This document shows positions 1 to 8,530 of a stretch of DNA of 42,691 nt, piece by piece (the first letter of the stretch is position 1; every line of letters begins with the position of its first letter). Where the stretch lies: positions 1 through 42,691 of the forward strand of contig CAZLPW010000011.1 of the NCBI GenBank assembly GCA_964561495.1. Reading direction: 5' to 3'. The DNA comes from CAZLPW01 sp964561495 (GTDB lineage: Bacteria > Fidelibacterota > Marinisomatia > Marinisomatales > UBA1611). Position numbers and translations under genes: made by a program. Under the pieces are notes generated by a model. The model ran no database searches, was not told the origin of the DNA, and saw only the letters and a list, made by a program, of their open reading frames with translations.

Positions 1-1243
1 TATCCCAAATTAGTTTAGTTGGTTTTTTAATTTTTTGTGAAATGTAAATACCTTCATCAATAAAATCATTGAATGATTTTCGGCCAAAGCCTCCACCTAG
101 AAAAGTAACATTAATTTTAATATTTTCTTTTTTTATACCAGTGATTTTTGAAGCTCGGTCTATTGCATTTTTCGGATTTTGTGTACCCGCCCATATTTCA
201 CAAAAATTATTTTTTATACTTACCACACAATTACAGGGCTCCATAGCAGCATGAGCTTGAAATGGAAGGTGATATTGTGCTTGGAATAAATTATTCCCTT
301 TTTTTGATAGGTTTTTTGGTTTCCCCTTCTTTTTTACTACATCGCCTTTCTCTAGAACCAATTTTTCCATATAATCCAAATACACTTTACTATCATTGTT
401 CAAAGGTTTCTTCTTTTCCCAATTGACTTTTAGATTTTTTTTTGCTTTTATTACTGACCAAGTATTTTTTCCAATTATGGCGACTCCTCTAGGAATAATA
501 ATAACATCTATTATTCCTGATTGTTTTTTTATTTCTAATAAATTTGAACTAATGTATTTGGCACCAAAAGATGAGGGCCTTTCAACCATTGCTTAAACCA
601 TATCATCTAAATCAATATCCATAGCATAGGATGCTGTCCCATCAACTTTTATTAAGGAATCTTTCCTCAACATATCAAATCCTAGAATATTATAATCCTT
701 TGGATCTTTCAAAGGTACATTATTGGGCACTTTCAGTTTTGATGCATTTTTTGTGAGTGCTCCAAAAGATAGTTTTCTTCCACTAGGTATATGATAAACA
801 AAACTATTTTTCGCATCACATTCAAGAGGGCTGACCTTCCACTGCATTGAAGCAGATTCAATCAGCATATACTTTGCAATTGCGCCTGCTTTCCTCATTT
901 TTTTCCATCCATACCTACTAATAGAGCCACTCCCGCCTGTACCTATAAAACTCGAATCACTGCTTTGAATTATCTCAATTTTCCCCCAGTCTGCATCCAT
1001 CTCTTCTGCAATCAACATAGGCAAAGAAGTCCAAACACCTTGACCCATTTCTGCTTTTGCAACGGATATAACAATTTTATCATCTGGCAGAACATTAATA
1101 AATGAATTAGGTTTGAAACTCTTTTCTTGAGTCCCCATCAATTTGTTTCCAAATGGAAAATAAAAACCAATAGCTAATCCAGATCCTACTGCAGATCCTA
1201 CTTTTAAAAAATCTCTACGCGAAAAATTATTATTTTTGCCCAT
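1..1243 (-). pseudogene. Molybdopterin-binding large subunit of an IorB-type hydroxylase, with an internal in-frame stop; runs off the window
   Basis: Large, molybdenum-cofactor subunit of a xanthine dehydrogenase-superfamily enzyme of the isoquinoline 1-oxidoreductase beta type. It would hydroxylate an N-heterocycle or oxidise an aldehyde in the periplasm; the substrate cannot be read. The start at 1243 gives a twin-arginine signal (SRRDFLK) and then the usual N-terminal domain (KAEMGQGVWTSLPMLIAEEM). A TAA at 593-595 ends that frame after 216 codons (DLDDMV). The same frame then stays open to base 1 and carries conserved family sequence: AMVERPSSFGAKY directly after the stop, HAAMEPCNCVV, and GGGFGRK at the cofactor-binding loop. 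The break is therefore a single nonsense codon, perhaps a former TAT or TAC Tyr, not a frameshift. The start overlaps the 3' end of the iron-sulfur subunit gene by 14 bases. It could be a real pseudogene or a base-call error. Family assignment is firm. Confidence 0.82.
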
Positions 1244-1706
1244 TTCTGATTTCTTCCGATGATGAATGAACTGCTTTTCTAATTCTTTGATAAGTACCGC
1301 ATCTACAAATATTCATTTTCATTGCATTATCAATTTCTTGATCATTAGGATTATTATTTCTTTTTAAAAAAGCAGCAGCAGTCATAATCTGCCCTGGTTG
1401 GCAATAACCACACTGAGGCACATCATGCTTTACCCAGGCTTTTTGTACGGGATGTAAATTATCTTTTGATAAACCCTCAATAGTTGTTATTTCATCATCT
1501 GGTTCAAGAAGATCTATTGTGGTTTGACAAGACCTTGTTTCAACTCCATTCAAATGAATAGTACAAGCACCACACAACCCCCTACCACATCCAAATTTAG
1601 TACCAGTAAGCTTCAATTCATCTCTTAAAACCCATAACAAAGGTGTATCGTCTGATGAATTGATGATAGCTGTTTTTCCATTTATATTGATTTTTAATTT
1701 TTCCAT
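1230..1706 (-). CDS. (2Fe-2S)-binding small subunit of a molybdenum hydroxylase (IorA type)
   Basis: Electron-transfer subunit with two [2Fe-2S] clusters; it passes electrons from the molybdopterin subunit to an outside acceptor. The N-terminal half is a plant-type ferredoxin domain (FGCGRGLCGACTIHLNG, then RSC about 20 residues on). The C-terminal half is the four-helix [2Fe-2S] domain with QCGYCQPGQI and NICRCGTYQRI. The 158-residue length is normal for IorA/CoxS proteins. A TTG two codons upstream (1712) also opens the frame, but the ATG at 1706 sits 9 bases after AAGGG and is the better start. The large subunit gene overlaps its end. There is no FAD-subunit gene nearby, which fits the two-subunit IorAB arrangement. 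If the partner gene is truly broken, this subunit has no obvious role here. Confidence 0.9.
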   Translation of the reverse strand: MEKLKININGKTAIINSSDDTPLLWVLRDELKLTGTKFGCGRGLCGACTIHLNGVETRSCQTTIDLLEPDDEITTIEGLSKDNLHPVQKAWVKHDVPQCGYCQPGQIMTAAAFLKRNNNPNDQEIDNAMKMNICRCGTYQRIRKAVHSSSEEIRNGQK

Positions 1707-1733
1707 TAACAATGACCCTTATTAATATCTAAT

Positions 1734-3077
1734 TTACTTTTTTAAATATATTGACTTCCAATTATCTTTTTCTTCTATAATATTTTTATCTGAAAGCAGA
1801 TAACTTCTATATTGATTAAACTTTGTTTTTGTATCCCAACCTGTTCTCCTTAGAATTTCTCTTTGGCTAATACGCTTTTCTTTTTTTATTAGTTCAGAAA
1901 CTTCTCTGGCTTTTGATGAAATAAGTTTTTTTTGATTACTATATAGTGTAGCTATATCTACGCTAATTTCATTTACCACAGAGCTAAATAAAAAATTGTC
2001 ATGTACATAAGATAGGGCCTCTTTCGCTTTATCATTTCTGTAATCGATGTTATCTAGATAAAATTCTAAATGTTTATTCAACTGTCTCCGATTCTTATAT
2101 CTGTCAGCATTAGGATTAAGATGCTTATAATAATCTGAGTCATATAATATATATGGTAAGCCACATAATAGTCCATCTACGGTAGATATCTTCCAATTAG
2201 CTTGTGTTTGTCTAGGTGCAACTCCTATATAACACCTTTTTAAACCGTAATAGTAGTCTTGAACTGTATTGTTGGGAATATCAGTTATCATCCATTCAAA
2301 TGGAACTCTTCGCTTTTGATAATTAGGTACCCAGACTCTAAAATCTTTTCTTTTCATCCACAGTTCTTCTATAGATGCGCAAAATAATGGAAAACTTCTT
2401 TCGTTCTCAGGTTTATGATTAAAAACAATAATTCTTAATGGGCTAGAATCAAAGTTTGAATAATTATCAGATTCTATTGGTAGAGATGGGTAGCTAAATA
2501 CTTTTAATTTTTCATTTATTTTTCTTACGGTATTTACATTAAACCGCTTAACAGTTTTTTCAATCAAAGCATCTTTCTCAGTTAAGGTATTAACATAGCA
2601 TCTATCGATCATTAGAAAACTAGTAAGGTTGACTATTTCCGTATCGGCTTCATTAAAATTGACTGGGAGATCATTCCAATTGAAAAATGAAATAAATACT
2701 GGGCTTATATTTGTAAATTGAGAAAAATACTTTCTTAAATAAATATTTTGTTCAGGCAAATTAGTCATCGCAATATCAATACTATAATCCCGCCATGAAA
2801 TTTTTTTCATTTCTGAAAAATTTAGCCCTGTCTCAATATGGTAATTTTTATTAGCTAATAGGCTAATCTGTTTAACATTTTTCAATCTGAACATTTTTTT
2901 TATCTTTTTTGTTAAAGAAAGCTTATCATTAGAAATCTTTGGTACTATCAGATACCAAAAAGCATCAAACTTAGCCAGCTTTAATGATAAAATTAATTTT
3001 TTCAAAAAACAAAGAAAGTTATCTTTTTCAGGATTATTTAGGTCATTTATAAATGGATATATAAGGATTCTTATCAT
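1734..3077 (-). CDS. Uncharacterised 447-residue protein; GT-B glycosyltransferase-like with a possible C-terminal winged helix
   Basis: I do not recognise this protein with confidence. It is soluble: no signal peptide or membrane segment. The N-terminus (MIRILIYPFIND) and two segments around residues 215-320 read like alternating strand and helix of a two-domain Rossmann/GT-B protein: PLRIIVFNHKPENERSF, then DFRVWVPNY, then KISTVDGLLCGLPYILYD, which resembles the donor-site region of glycosyltransferases. The last 50 residues (KKEKRISQREILRRTGW and following, ending near the C-terminus in NWKSIYLKK) look like a small winged-helix or helix-turn-helix domain. That is unusual for a sugar transferase. 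It lies 27 bases upstream of the IorA-type gene on the same strand and downstream of the MORN gene, so it may be cotranscribed with them. The start has no visible Shine-Dalgarno. A nucleic-acid or protein glycosyltransferase is a guess only. Confidence 0.55.
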   Translation of the reverse strand: MIRILIYPFINDLNNPEKDNFLCFLKKLILSLKLAKFDAFWYLIVPKISNDKLSLTKKIKKMFRLKNVKQISLLANKNYHIETGLNFSEMKKISWRDYSIDIAMTNLPEQNIYLRKYFSQFTNISPVFISFFNWNDLPVNFNEADTEIVNLTSFLMIDRCYVNTLTEKDALIEKTVKRFNVNTVRKINEKLKVFSYPSLPIESDNYSNFDSSPLRIIVFNHKPENERSFPLFCASIEELWMKRKDFRVWVPNYQKRRVPFEWMITDIPNNTVQDYYYGLKRCYIGVAPRQTQANWKISTVDGLLCGLPYILYDSDYYKHLNPNADRYKNRRQLNKHLEFYLDNIDYRNDKAKEALSYVHDNFLFSSVVNEISVDIATLYSNQKKLISSKAREVSELIKKEKRISQREILRRTGWDTKTKFNQYRSYLLSDKNIIEEKDNWKSIYLKK

Positions 3078-3133
3078 TTTTTTATTAATTAAATCATAAT
3101 TATGAAAATTGATTTTATAAATCTAGTTTATTT

Positions 3134-3925
3134 TTAATCACAACTTTTTATTTCCAATTTTTCATCTCTATATGCATGTGATAAAACGCCCTCATTGTAA
3201 AATAAGACTGGAATAACTAAATCATCGGAACACTCTATTTTTATTTTCGTACCATTCCAAATTGTATATGTACCCTGCCAAGCTATTCCATCGTTATACT
3301 TGATCTTTTCTGTTACATTTTGCACAGAATTGGAAAACTTCCAATCACCAATTCGGATGCCATGGTAGTATTCTCCTTCAATTTCAGTGTCTCCAGAAAA
3401 AAAATAGGAATAATATTTTCCGTGTTTATTACCATTTAAATAATTAACCTCCCGATGCAGTTCACCATTTGAATAATATTCTAATACCAAACCTTCCACT
3501 TTACCATTTTCATATTTTCCTTTCCATAATACTTTCCCATTTGGGAAATATGATTTAGACAGACCATGTAGCTTGCCCCTTTTATAGAAACCTGTTTGTG
3601 CCAAAAAATGAGCTTGTTCTAATTCTCCATTTTGCATTATATGGTTTTTTTTTGACCAATTTGCGTATTTACCATGCCTCAAATTATTTTTGAACGAATA
3701 GTAAGAATGTCGCAATCCATCATCAAAATAAGTAATTTTTCTTTTGATATTTACATTTGTTAAATCTTCTTTTATAGCGATAATTGATTTGTTTAACCCT
3801 AATTTATTTTTAGTAATCTCGTAACTCACGTTAGCAGAATAACAAAAAGTCATAAAAAGACTAAAAAATATCACCAATAATTGGTTTAGATAAAAATTTA
3901 TAGTTTTATTATGATTATTTTCCAA
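3134..3925 (-). CDS. Exported MORN-repeat (MORN_2/YwqK-like) protein
   Basis: Small secreted or periplasmic protein built from MORN-type repeats. The N-terminus has a basic start, a hydrophobic stretch (LLVIFFSLFMTFCYSA) and a probable signal peptidase site near residue 31. From about residue 65 to 200 come tandem units of roughly 23 residues with the G-x-(Y/F/W)-x-x-(Y/F)-x-x-G pattern: RHGKYANWSKKN, LHGLSKSYFPNGKVLWKG, VEGLVLEYYSNGELHREV, KHGKYYSYFFSGDTEIEG, RIGDWKFSN. Such repeats are found in YwqK-family proteins, often annotated as antitoxins without proof; no toxin gene is adjacent. The start is a TTG at 3925 with GGA 6 bases upstream, which keeps the whole signal peptide. The specific role is unknown. 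Confidence 0.72.
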   Translation of the reverse strand: MENNHNKTINFYLNQLLVIFFSLFMTFCYSANVSYEITKNKLGLNKSIIAIKEDLTNVNIKRKITYFDDGLRHSYYSFKNNLRHGKYANWSKKNHIMQNGELEQAHFLAQTGFYKRGKLHGLSKSYFPNGKVLWKGKYENGKVEGLVLEYYSNGELHREVNYLNGNKHGKYYSYFFSGDTEIEGEYYHGIRIGDWKFSNSVQNVTEKIKYNDGIAWQGTYTIWNGTKIKIECSDDLVIPVLFYNEGVLSHAYRDEKLEIKSCD

Positions 3926-4038
3926 TTTTATTCCGATCTTACCTACTATTATTTTAATATTTAGCTACCCTTATTTCATAGTATAGAAAATTTTCTAGTA
4001 CAGAAAACAAAATCTTTTTATTTTATTAACATTAGCTC

Positions 4039-4068
4039 TTGTGTTATTAAAAAATCAGTTTCTATATT
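4039..4068 (+). promoter_or_regulatory. Candidate sigma70-type promoter for nrdJ
   Basis: TTGTGT at 4039-4044 and TATATT at 4063-4068 are separated by 18 bases in the 266-base gap between the divergent MORN gene and nrdJ. A start near 4075 would give a leader of about 115 bases. In so AT-rich a region a match of this quality can arise by chance. Confidence 0.3.
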
Positions 4069-4136
4069 TGTTATAGCCAACCAAGCGAAAATTACTAATT
4101 TCACTTGTTATAGATTTTTTCCTTGTTAAGGGATAT

Positions 4137-4153
4137 CGATCACCTATTGATCG
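4137..4153 (+). promoter_or_regulatory. Hairpin/palindrome in the nrdJ leader
   Basis: CGATCA and TGATCG form a perfect 6-base inverted repeat around a CCTAT loop, about 40 bases before the nrdJ start. It is not followed by a T-run, so it is not a terminator. It could be a protein-binding site or an RNA hairpin. The nrdJ Shine-Dalgarno GAGGAG (4181-4186) lies 5 bases before the ATG and is strong. Confidence 0.4.
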
Positions 4154-4191
4154 GCACCACACATACCAGACACTATAACTGAGGAGAACAT

Positions 4192-6606
4192 ATGGCAGAA
4201 GCTATAGAATTGGACTTGTCTTTAGACCAAACCACGCTACAAAAAATCGACCCACCAAACCAAAAATCAAAAAAGGTATCACAAGAAATAACAACCCCCG
4301 ATGACTATAAAATTGAAAATTACTACAAAGATGATACCCTTGGATCTGATGTTTTAAAAAATAAATATCTCGCCCCTTGGGAGAGGCATCCATGGGAATT
4401 ATGGAAAAGACAAGCTAATGCGATAGCATCTACAGAAAAAACAAAATCTCTGAAAATAAAATGGGAAAACAAATTCTTCCAAATTTTAGAAGACTATAAG
4501 TTTGTTCCTGGCGGGCGTATAATGCATGGAGCAGGACGAGAAGATATTACTACAACACTAAATAATTGTTATGTGGTTGCAGTAAAAAATGATTCGGTAA
4601 AATCAATCTATGATACGATAATTAAAGAAGCCTTGACTTACAAATTTGGTGGCGGCTGTGGTCACGATCTATCTGTACTTAGACCATCTGGAGAAGCTAT
4701 AAATGGGACTGGTGGAGAATCATGTGGACCAACGGGTTTCATGAATCTTTTTAGTGAAAATACGAATACAATCGCCCAACATGGTAGAAGAGGCGCTAAT
4801 ATGCAAACTCTTAGAATTGATCACCCTGATATAGAAAAATTTATATCTATCAAAACAGGCGATATAGATATGGTTAAATATTCAAACATATCAGTCCTGT
4901 TAACGCATGATTTTATGAACTCAGTAAAGGCAGATTCAGACTTTGAATTAAAATATGATGGGAAAGTATATAAAACAATCAACGCCAAATCATTGTGGAA
5001 TAAAATTATTAAACATGCTCATTCAAGCGCAGAACCTGGGTTACTCTTTTGGGATACAATGACTGACTATCATAATGCCGAGTATTGTTCTCCATTAGTC
5101 TCAACTAATCCTTGTGCCGAACAACCACTGCCTGATGGAGGGTGTTGTAATTTAGGAGCAGTTAATCTAGAAAGATTTGTTGATCAAAAAGGAAATTTTA
5201 ACATAGAAGATTTTAAGAAGACTGTATCCATAGGAACACGATTTTTAGATAATGTAATAGACTACAATATGGAACGTCATGCACTACCAGATCAAAAACA
5301 AAATGCTACTAATGATAGACGAGTAGGCCTTGGAATTCTAGGCTTGGGCGATATGCTTGTACGTATGGGCATACAATATGATAGCGAAGATGCTCTACAA
5401 ACAATAGATCAGATAATGCAAATTTTTCGTGATACAACATATGAAACAAGCAACCAACTAGCAATTGAAAAGGGTAAGTATCCAAATTTTAACTGGAAGG
5501 GCTACTCAAAAAGCAAATTCGTAAAAAATCTACCAAAGGCATTGCAAAATAAAATTAAAAAAGAAGGTATAAGGAACTGCACTTTGACAACCGTAGCTCC
5601 AACTGGTAGCGGAGCAATAGTTGCGCGGGTCACTTCAGGTATAGAACCAATATTTGCCACCTCATACAAAAGAATGGTAAAAAAGAATGATGGTTATGGA
5701 AAAGATTTTAATCAATACAAAGTTTATCATCCAATTATTGAAAAATTGTTTGGTAATGATGATAATCTGCCTTCATATGTAGTAACGGCTCATAATATTG
5801 ATCCATTCTTTAGGGTAAAAATGCAAGGTGTAATACAAAAATATATTGATTCCTCTATCTCCTCAACAGTTAATCTCTCAGAAGAAACAACCGTAGAAAC
5901 TATCGCAGATATCTATACAGCCGCATATGATTCGGGGCTTAAAGGTATTACCGTTTATCGAGAAGGTTCCAGAGAGGGAATTTTAGTGACTGACGACGAT
6001 TCCAAAGAAAAAGTTGACGAACTAAACCAAACTGAAAAAACTGAAGAAAAAAATATAATTACTACGCCGAAGACTCCAAGATTAAGGCCGACTCAAACAT
6101 CTGGTGTAACAAGAAGGATTCGTACAGGAGAAGGGACTCTATATATAACAATTAATGAAGATGAAAATGGATTATGCGAAGTATTTACTACTATAGGGAA
6201 GGCTGGGGGGAATGCAGCTGCACAATCTGAAGCAATAAGTAGACTTATTTCATTATCATTAAGATCTGGTATAGATCCCAGATCAATCGTAAGGCAGCTT
6301 AAAGGTATTTCTGGGCCAAACCCAACTTGGGAAGATGGTCGTCTAATACTATCAACACCTGATGCTATTGGTAAAGCAATGGACGATTACCTTAAGGAAA
6401 CGCCAAGTACATATAATAATAGTGACATTGATAATACTACAAATAAAAAATTACGAATCACAATGGCTGGTGTTTCCAAAACAATTAATCCCGAAAATAA
6501 AAGTGACAACGGGTATTTAGTTTGTACCAAATGTAATAACCATAGTGTAGTTAATGAGGCTGGATGTCTAACCTGCAAAGAATGCGGTTGGTCTAAATGT
6601 GATTAA
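4192..6606 (+). CDS. nrdJ: Adenosylcobalamin-dependent (class II) ribonucleoside-diphosphate reductase
   Basis: Makes deoxyribonucleotides from ribonucleotides with a B12-generated thiyl radical, independent of oxygen. Active-site elements are in order: LNNCYVV (Cys126, redox pair), GGGCGHDLSVLRPSG near 153, STNPCAEQPLP (radical Cys308 and Glu310), GCCNLGAVNL with the second redox Cys near 319, and TVAPTGSGAI in the second half of the barrel. After a charged linker near residues 600-640 comes a TSCPD domain (GEGTLYITINEDENG onward). The C-terminal zinc ribbon (CTKC, CLTC, CGWSKC) probably regenerates the active site. The 804-residue length is normal for this subtype. It is one of only two plus-strand genes and has its own upstream region and a strong Shine-Dalgarno; it ends 9 bases from the convergent frr gene. 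Confidence 0.96.
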   Translation: MAEAIELDLSLDQTTLQKIDPPNQKSKKVSQEITTPDDYKIENYYKDDTLGSDVLKNKYLAPWERHPWELWKRQANAIASTEKTKSLKIKWENKFFQILEDYKFVPGGRIMHGAGREDITTTLNNCYVVAVKNDSVKSIYDTIIKEALTYKFGGGCGHDLSVLRPSGEAINGTGGESCGPTGFMNLFSENTNTIAQHGRRGANMQTLRIDHPDIEKFISIKTGDIDMVKYSNISVLLTHDFMNSVKADSDFELKYDGKVYKTINAKSLWNKIIKHAHSSAEPGLLFWDTMTDYHNAEYCSPLVSTNPCAEQPLPDGGCCNLGAVNLERFVDQKGNFNIEDFKKTVSIGTRFLDNVIDYNMERHALPDQKQNATNDRRVGLGILGLGDMLVRMGIQYDSEDALQTIDQIMQIFRDTTYETSNQLAIEKGKYPNFNWKGYSKSKFVKNLPKALQNKIKKEGIRNCTLTTVAPTGSGAIVARVTSGIEPIFATSYKRMVKKNDGYGKDFNQYKVYHPIIEKLFGNDDNLPSYVVTAHNIDPFFRVKMQGVIQKYIDSSISSTVNLSEETTVETIADIYTAAYDSGLKGITVYREGSREGILVTDDDSKEKVDELNQTEKTEEKNIITTPKTPRLRPTQTSGVTRRIRTGEGTLYITINEDENGLCEVFTTIGKAGGNAAAQSEAISRLISLSLRSGIDPRSIVRQLKGISGPNPTWEDGRLILSTPDAIGKAMDDYLKETPSTYNNSDIDNTTNKKLRITMAGVSKTINPENKSDNGYLVCTKCNNHSVVNEAGCLTCKECGWSKCD

Positions 6607-6615
6607 AAAAGCTAC

Positions 6616-7173
6616 CTAATTCTCAAGGAGTTCTTTTTCTTTATCGTTCTGCATATCACCTAGGTTTTTGATATGTTTATCTGTTAGTTCTTGGACTTCT
6701 TGTTCGTTTCGCTTGATTTCGTCTTCTGATATATGTTCCTCTTTGCCATAATCCTGTATATGATGTAAAGCATCTCTCCTAATATTTCGAACAGAAATTC
6801 TTCCCTCTTCAATTAATTTATGAACAAATCTATTCAAGTCTTGTCTTCTCTCTTCGCTAAGTGGAGGAATAGGAACTAATACTGCTGTCCCATTATTACC
6901 TGGAGTAACACCCATATTAGCATTCATAATAGCTTTTTCAATAATTGGAATTAAAGTTTTTTCATAAGGATGTATGGTTATTAGCCTTGGCTCTGGAACA
7001 GAGATATTAGCAACTTGATTTAGAGCCGTATTATTTCCATAATATTCTACAAAGATTGAATTAAACATATCTGGATTTGCTCTACCAGTTCTAACCTTAT
7101 TTAATTCGCTTTGTGTATGAAGAACGGATTGGCTCATACGATGATTCGCATCTTCTATAATTTCTTTAATCAT
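6616..7173 (-). CDS. frr: Ribosome-recycling factor
   Basis: With EF-G, splits the post-termination ribosome so that it can be reused. The 185 residues match the family length. Recognisable segments are the N-terminal helix with SELNKVRTGRANP (the RTGRA motif), the central VPEPRLITIHPYEK, and the GRISVRNIRRDA segment before the C-terminal coiled-coil helix. It is the last gene of the rplM-rpsI-rpsB-tsf-pyrH-frr run. Its ATG lies 3 bases after the TAG that ends the restored pyrH frame, so it is probably coupled to pyrH translation. No hairpin terminator is visible between it and the convergent nrdJ. Confidence 0.97.
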   Translation of the reverse strand: MIKEIIEDANHRMSQSVLHTQSELNKVRTGRANPDMFNSIFVEYYGNNTALNQVANISVPEPRLITIHPYEKTLIPIIEKAIMNANMGVTPGNNGTAVLVPIPPLSEERRQDLNRFVHKLIEEGRISVRNIRRDALHHIQDYGKEEHISEDEIKRNEQEVQELTDKHIKNLGDMQNDKEKELLEN

Positions 7174-7176
7174 AAC

Positions 7177-7888
7177 CTACCCTGAAACTAAAGTGCCTAA
7201 GTTAGCCCCCATTATAATTTCTTTCAAGCTCCCTGATTGTTTAATATCAAAAACCCTAATAGGTAAATTATTCTCTTTGCAAAGAGTTATTGCAGTTAAT
7301 TCGAAGATTATCTTTTAAAACATCATCATAACTAATTTCATTATATTTAAGGGCATCTTCAAACTGTATTGGATCTTTATTAAAAACACCATCCACTTTG
7401 GTAGCTTTAATCAAAATATCCGCATTTAGTTCAATAGCCCTTAAACCAGCAGCAGAATCAGTAGTGAAAAATGGGTTTCCAGTACCACCTGCAATAATAA
7501 CAATCCTACCTTTTTCTAAATGTCGTATTGCTCTCCTCCGTACATATGTTTCAGCCATATGTGATACTGTAATAGCTGATAGTGTCCGAGTTTGGCATAA
7601 CATTTTTTCTAAGGCCTCTTGCAATGCAATTGCATTCATTATAGTTGCAAGCATTCCTAAATAATCTCCAGTCACACGATCCATTCCATTACTAGCCGCA
7701 GTAATGCCCCGAAATATATTTCCAGCACCAATGATTACTATGGTTTGAACACCGAAACTATGGACAGATTTAATTTCCTCTGCTAAATAATTGACATGTT
7801 TAGAATCAATACCAATTTTTTTTTCTGATGACATCATTTCACCACTAAGTTTAATTAAAACTCGATGAAATTTTGGATTTTTATCCAC
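7177..7888 (-). CDS. pyrH: UMP kinase, reading frame broken near the C-terminus
   Basis: Phosphorylates UMP to UDP; an amino-acid-kinase-fold hexamer, normally essential. The first frame starts at a GTG (7888) and shows VLIKLSGE, IVIIGAGNIFRG, and DSAAGLRAIELNADILIKATKVDGVFNKDP. It runs correctly to DDVLKDNLRI and then reads an unrelated tail to a TAA at 7268. The missing C-terminus lies in the next frame, from about 7296 to a TAG at 7177: TAITLCKENNLPIRVFDI, then MGANLGTLVSG. The family normally has a Met-Asp-x between the LRI-like and TAI-like segments. That points to a loss of about 8 bases near 7297 and not a single-base slip. Restored, the protein would have about 239 residues, the usual size. 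Because the gene is normally essential, a sequence or assembly error is likelier than true loss. Confidence 0.9.
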
Positions 7889-7909
7889 TATTAAAAATTA
7901 ATAGGATAT

Positions 7910-8527
7910 TTAATCTTGATTATTTTGGTCGGGTAATTCACCTATAGCAAATCGTGAAAATCTATTAATACTAATATTTTCCCCAAGAACAGCTATGGCT
8001 TCAGTAAGAAGGTCATTTACTTTTTTATCTGGGTCTTTTATATAGGATTGTTCAAGTAAACAATTCTCTTGAAAAAATTTCTTCATTCTCCCATCAATCA
8101 TTTTTTCAATTATATCTTCAGGTTTTCCTTCCATTTTAGCTTGTTCTGAAAAAATATTTTTTTCTCGATTTATAGTATTTTCATCAATTGAATCTTTATC
8201 TACAGATAATGGATTTGTCGCTGCAATCTGCATAGATAAATTATGTGCTAAATCAGTAAAACCATCAGTTTTAGCAACAAAATCAGTCTCACAATTAATT
8301 TCTAAAAGGACACCTAATCTACCGCCCGCATGTATATAAGAATATATCAAACCCTCTTTCGTAGCTCTTGTACCTTTTTTTTCAGCTTTAGAAATTCCAG
8401 ATTTTCTCAGATAATCTACAGCATCTTCGATATTTCCTTCAGACTCCTGTAACGCTTTTTTACAATCCATCATTCCTGCACCAGTTTTTTCTCTTAAAGT
8501 CTTTACTAAATTTGCATCAATAGACAT
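7910..8527 (-). CDS. tsf: Elongation factor Ts
   Basis: Guanine-nucleotide exchange factor for EF-Tu. The N-terminal UBA-like domain with VKTLREKTGAGMMDCKKAL is diagnostic, followed by the core-domain segment LLEINCETDFVAKTDGF. At 205 residues it is the short form with a reduced C-terminal half, as in many bacteria outside the enterics. A perfect AGGAGG lies inside the end of rpsB about 11 bases before the ATG, and the gap to rpsB is 3 bases, so the two are translated in series. Confidence 0.97.
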   Translation of the reverse strand: MSIDANLVKTLREKTGAGMMDCKKALQESEGNIEDAVDYLRKSGISKAEKKGTRATKEGLIYSYIHAGGRLGVLLEINCETDFVAKTDGFTDLAHNLSMQIAATNPLSVDKDSIDENTINREKNIFSEQAKMEGKPEDIIEKMIDGRMKKFFQENCLLEQSYIKDPDKKVNDLLTEAIAVLGENISINRFSRFAIGELPDQNNQD

Positions 8528-8530
8528 TGC

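Noticed and set aside
593..595. Alternative genetic code with TAA as sense
   Set aside because: TAA ends many intact genes here, including pyrB, nrdJ and pyrR, so it is a normal stop.
3134..3925. MORN protein as the antitoxin of a toxin-antitoxin pair
   Set aside because: It has a signal peptide and no toxin-like partner next to it; the antitoxin label of the YwqK family is not supported here.
4039..4191. Cobalamin riboswitch before the B12-dependent nrdJ
   Set aside because: No B12 box (GCCACTG-like) and too little space for the fold; the leader has only one short hairpin.
6607..6615. Terminator between the convergent nrdJ and frr genes
   Set aside because: The gap is 9 bases, and no stem-loop with a T-run is visible.
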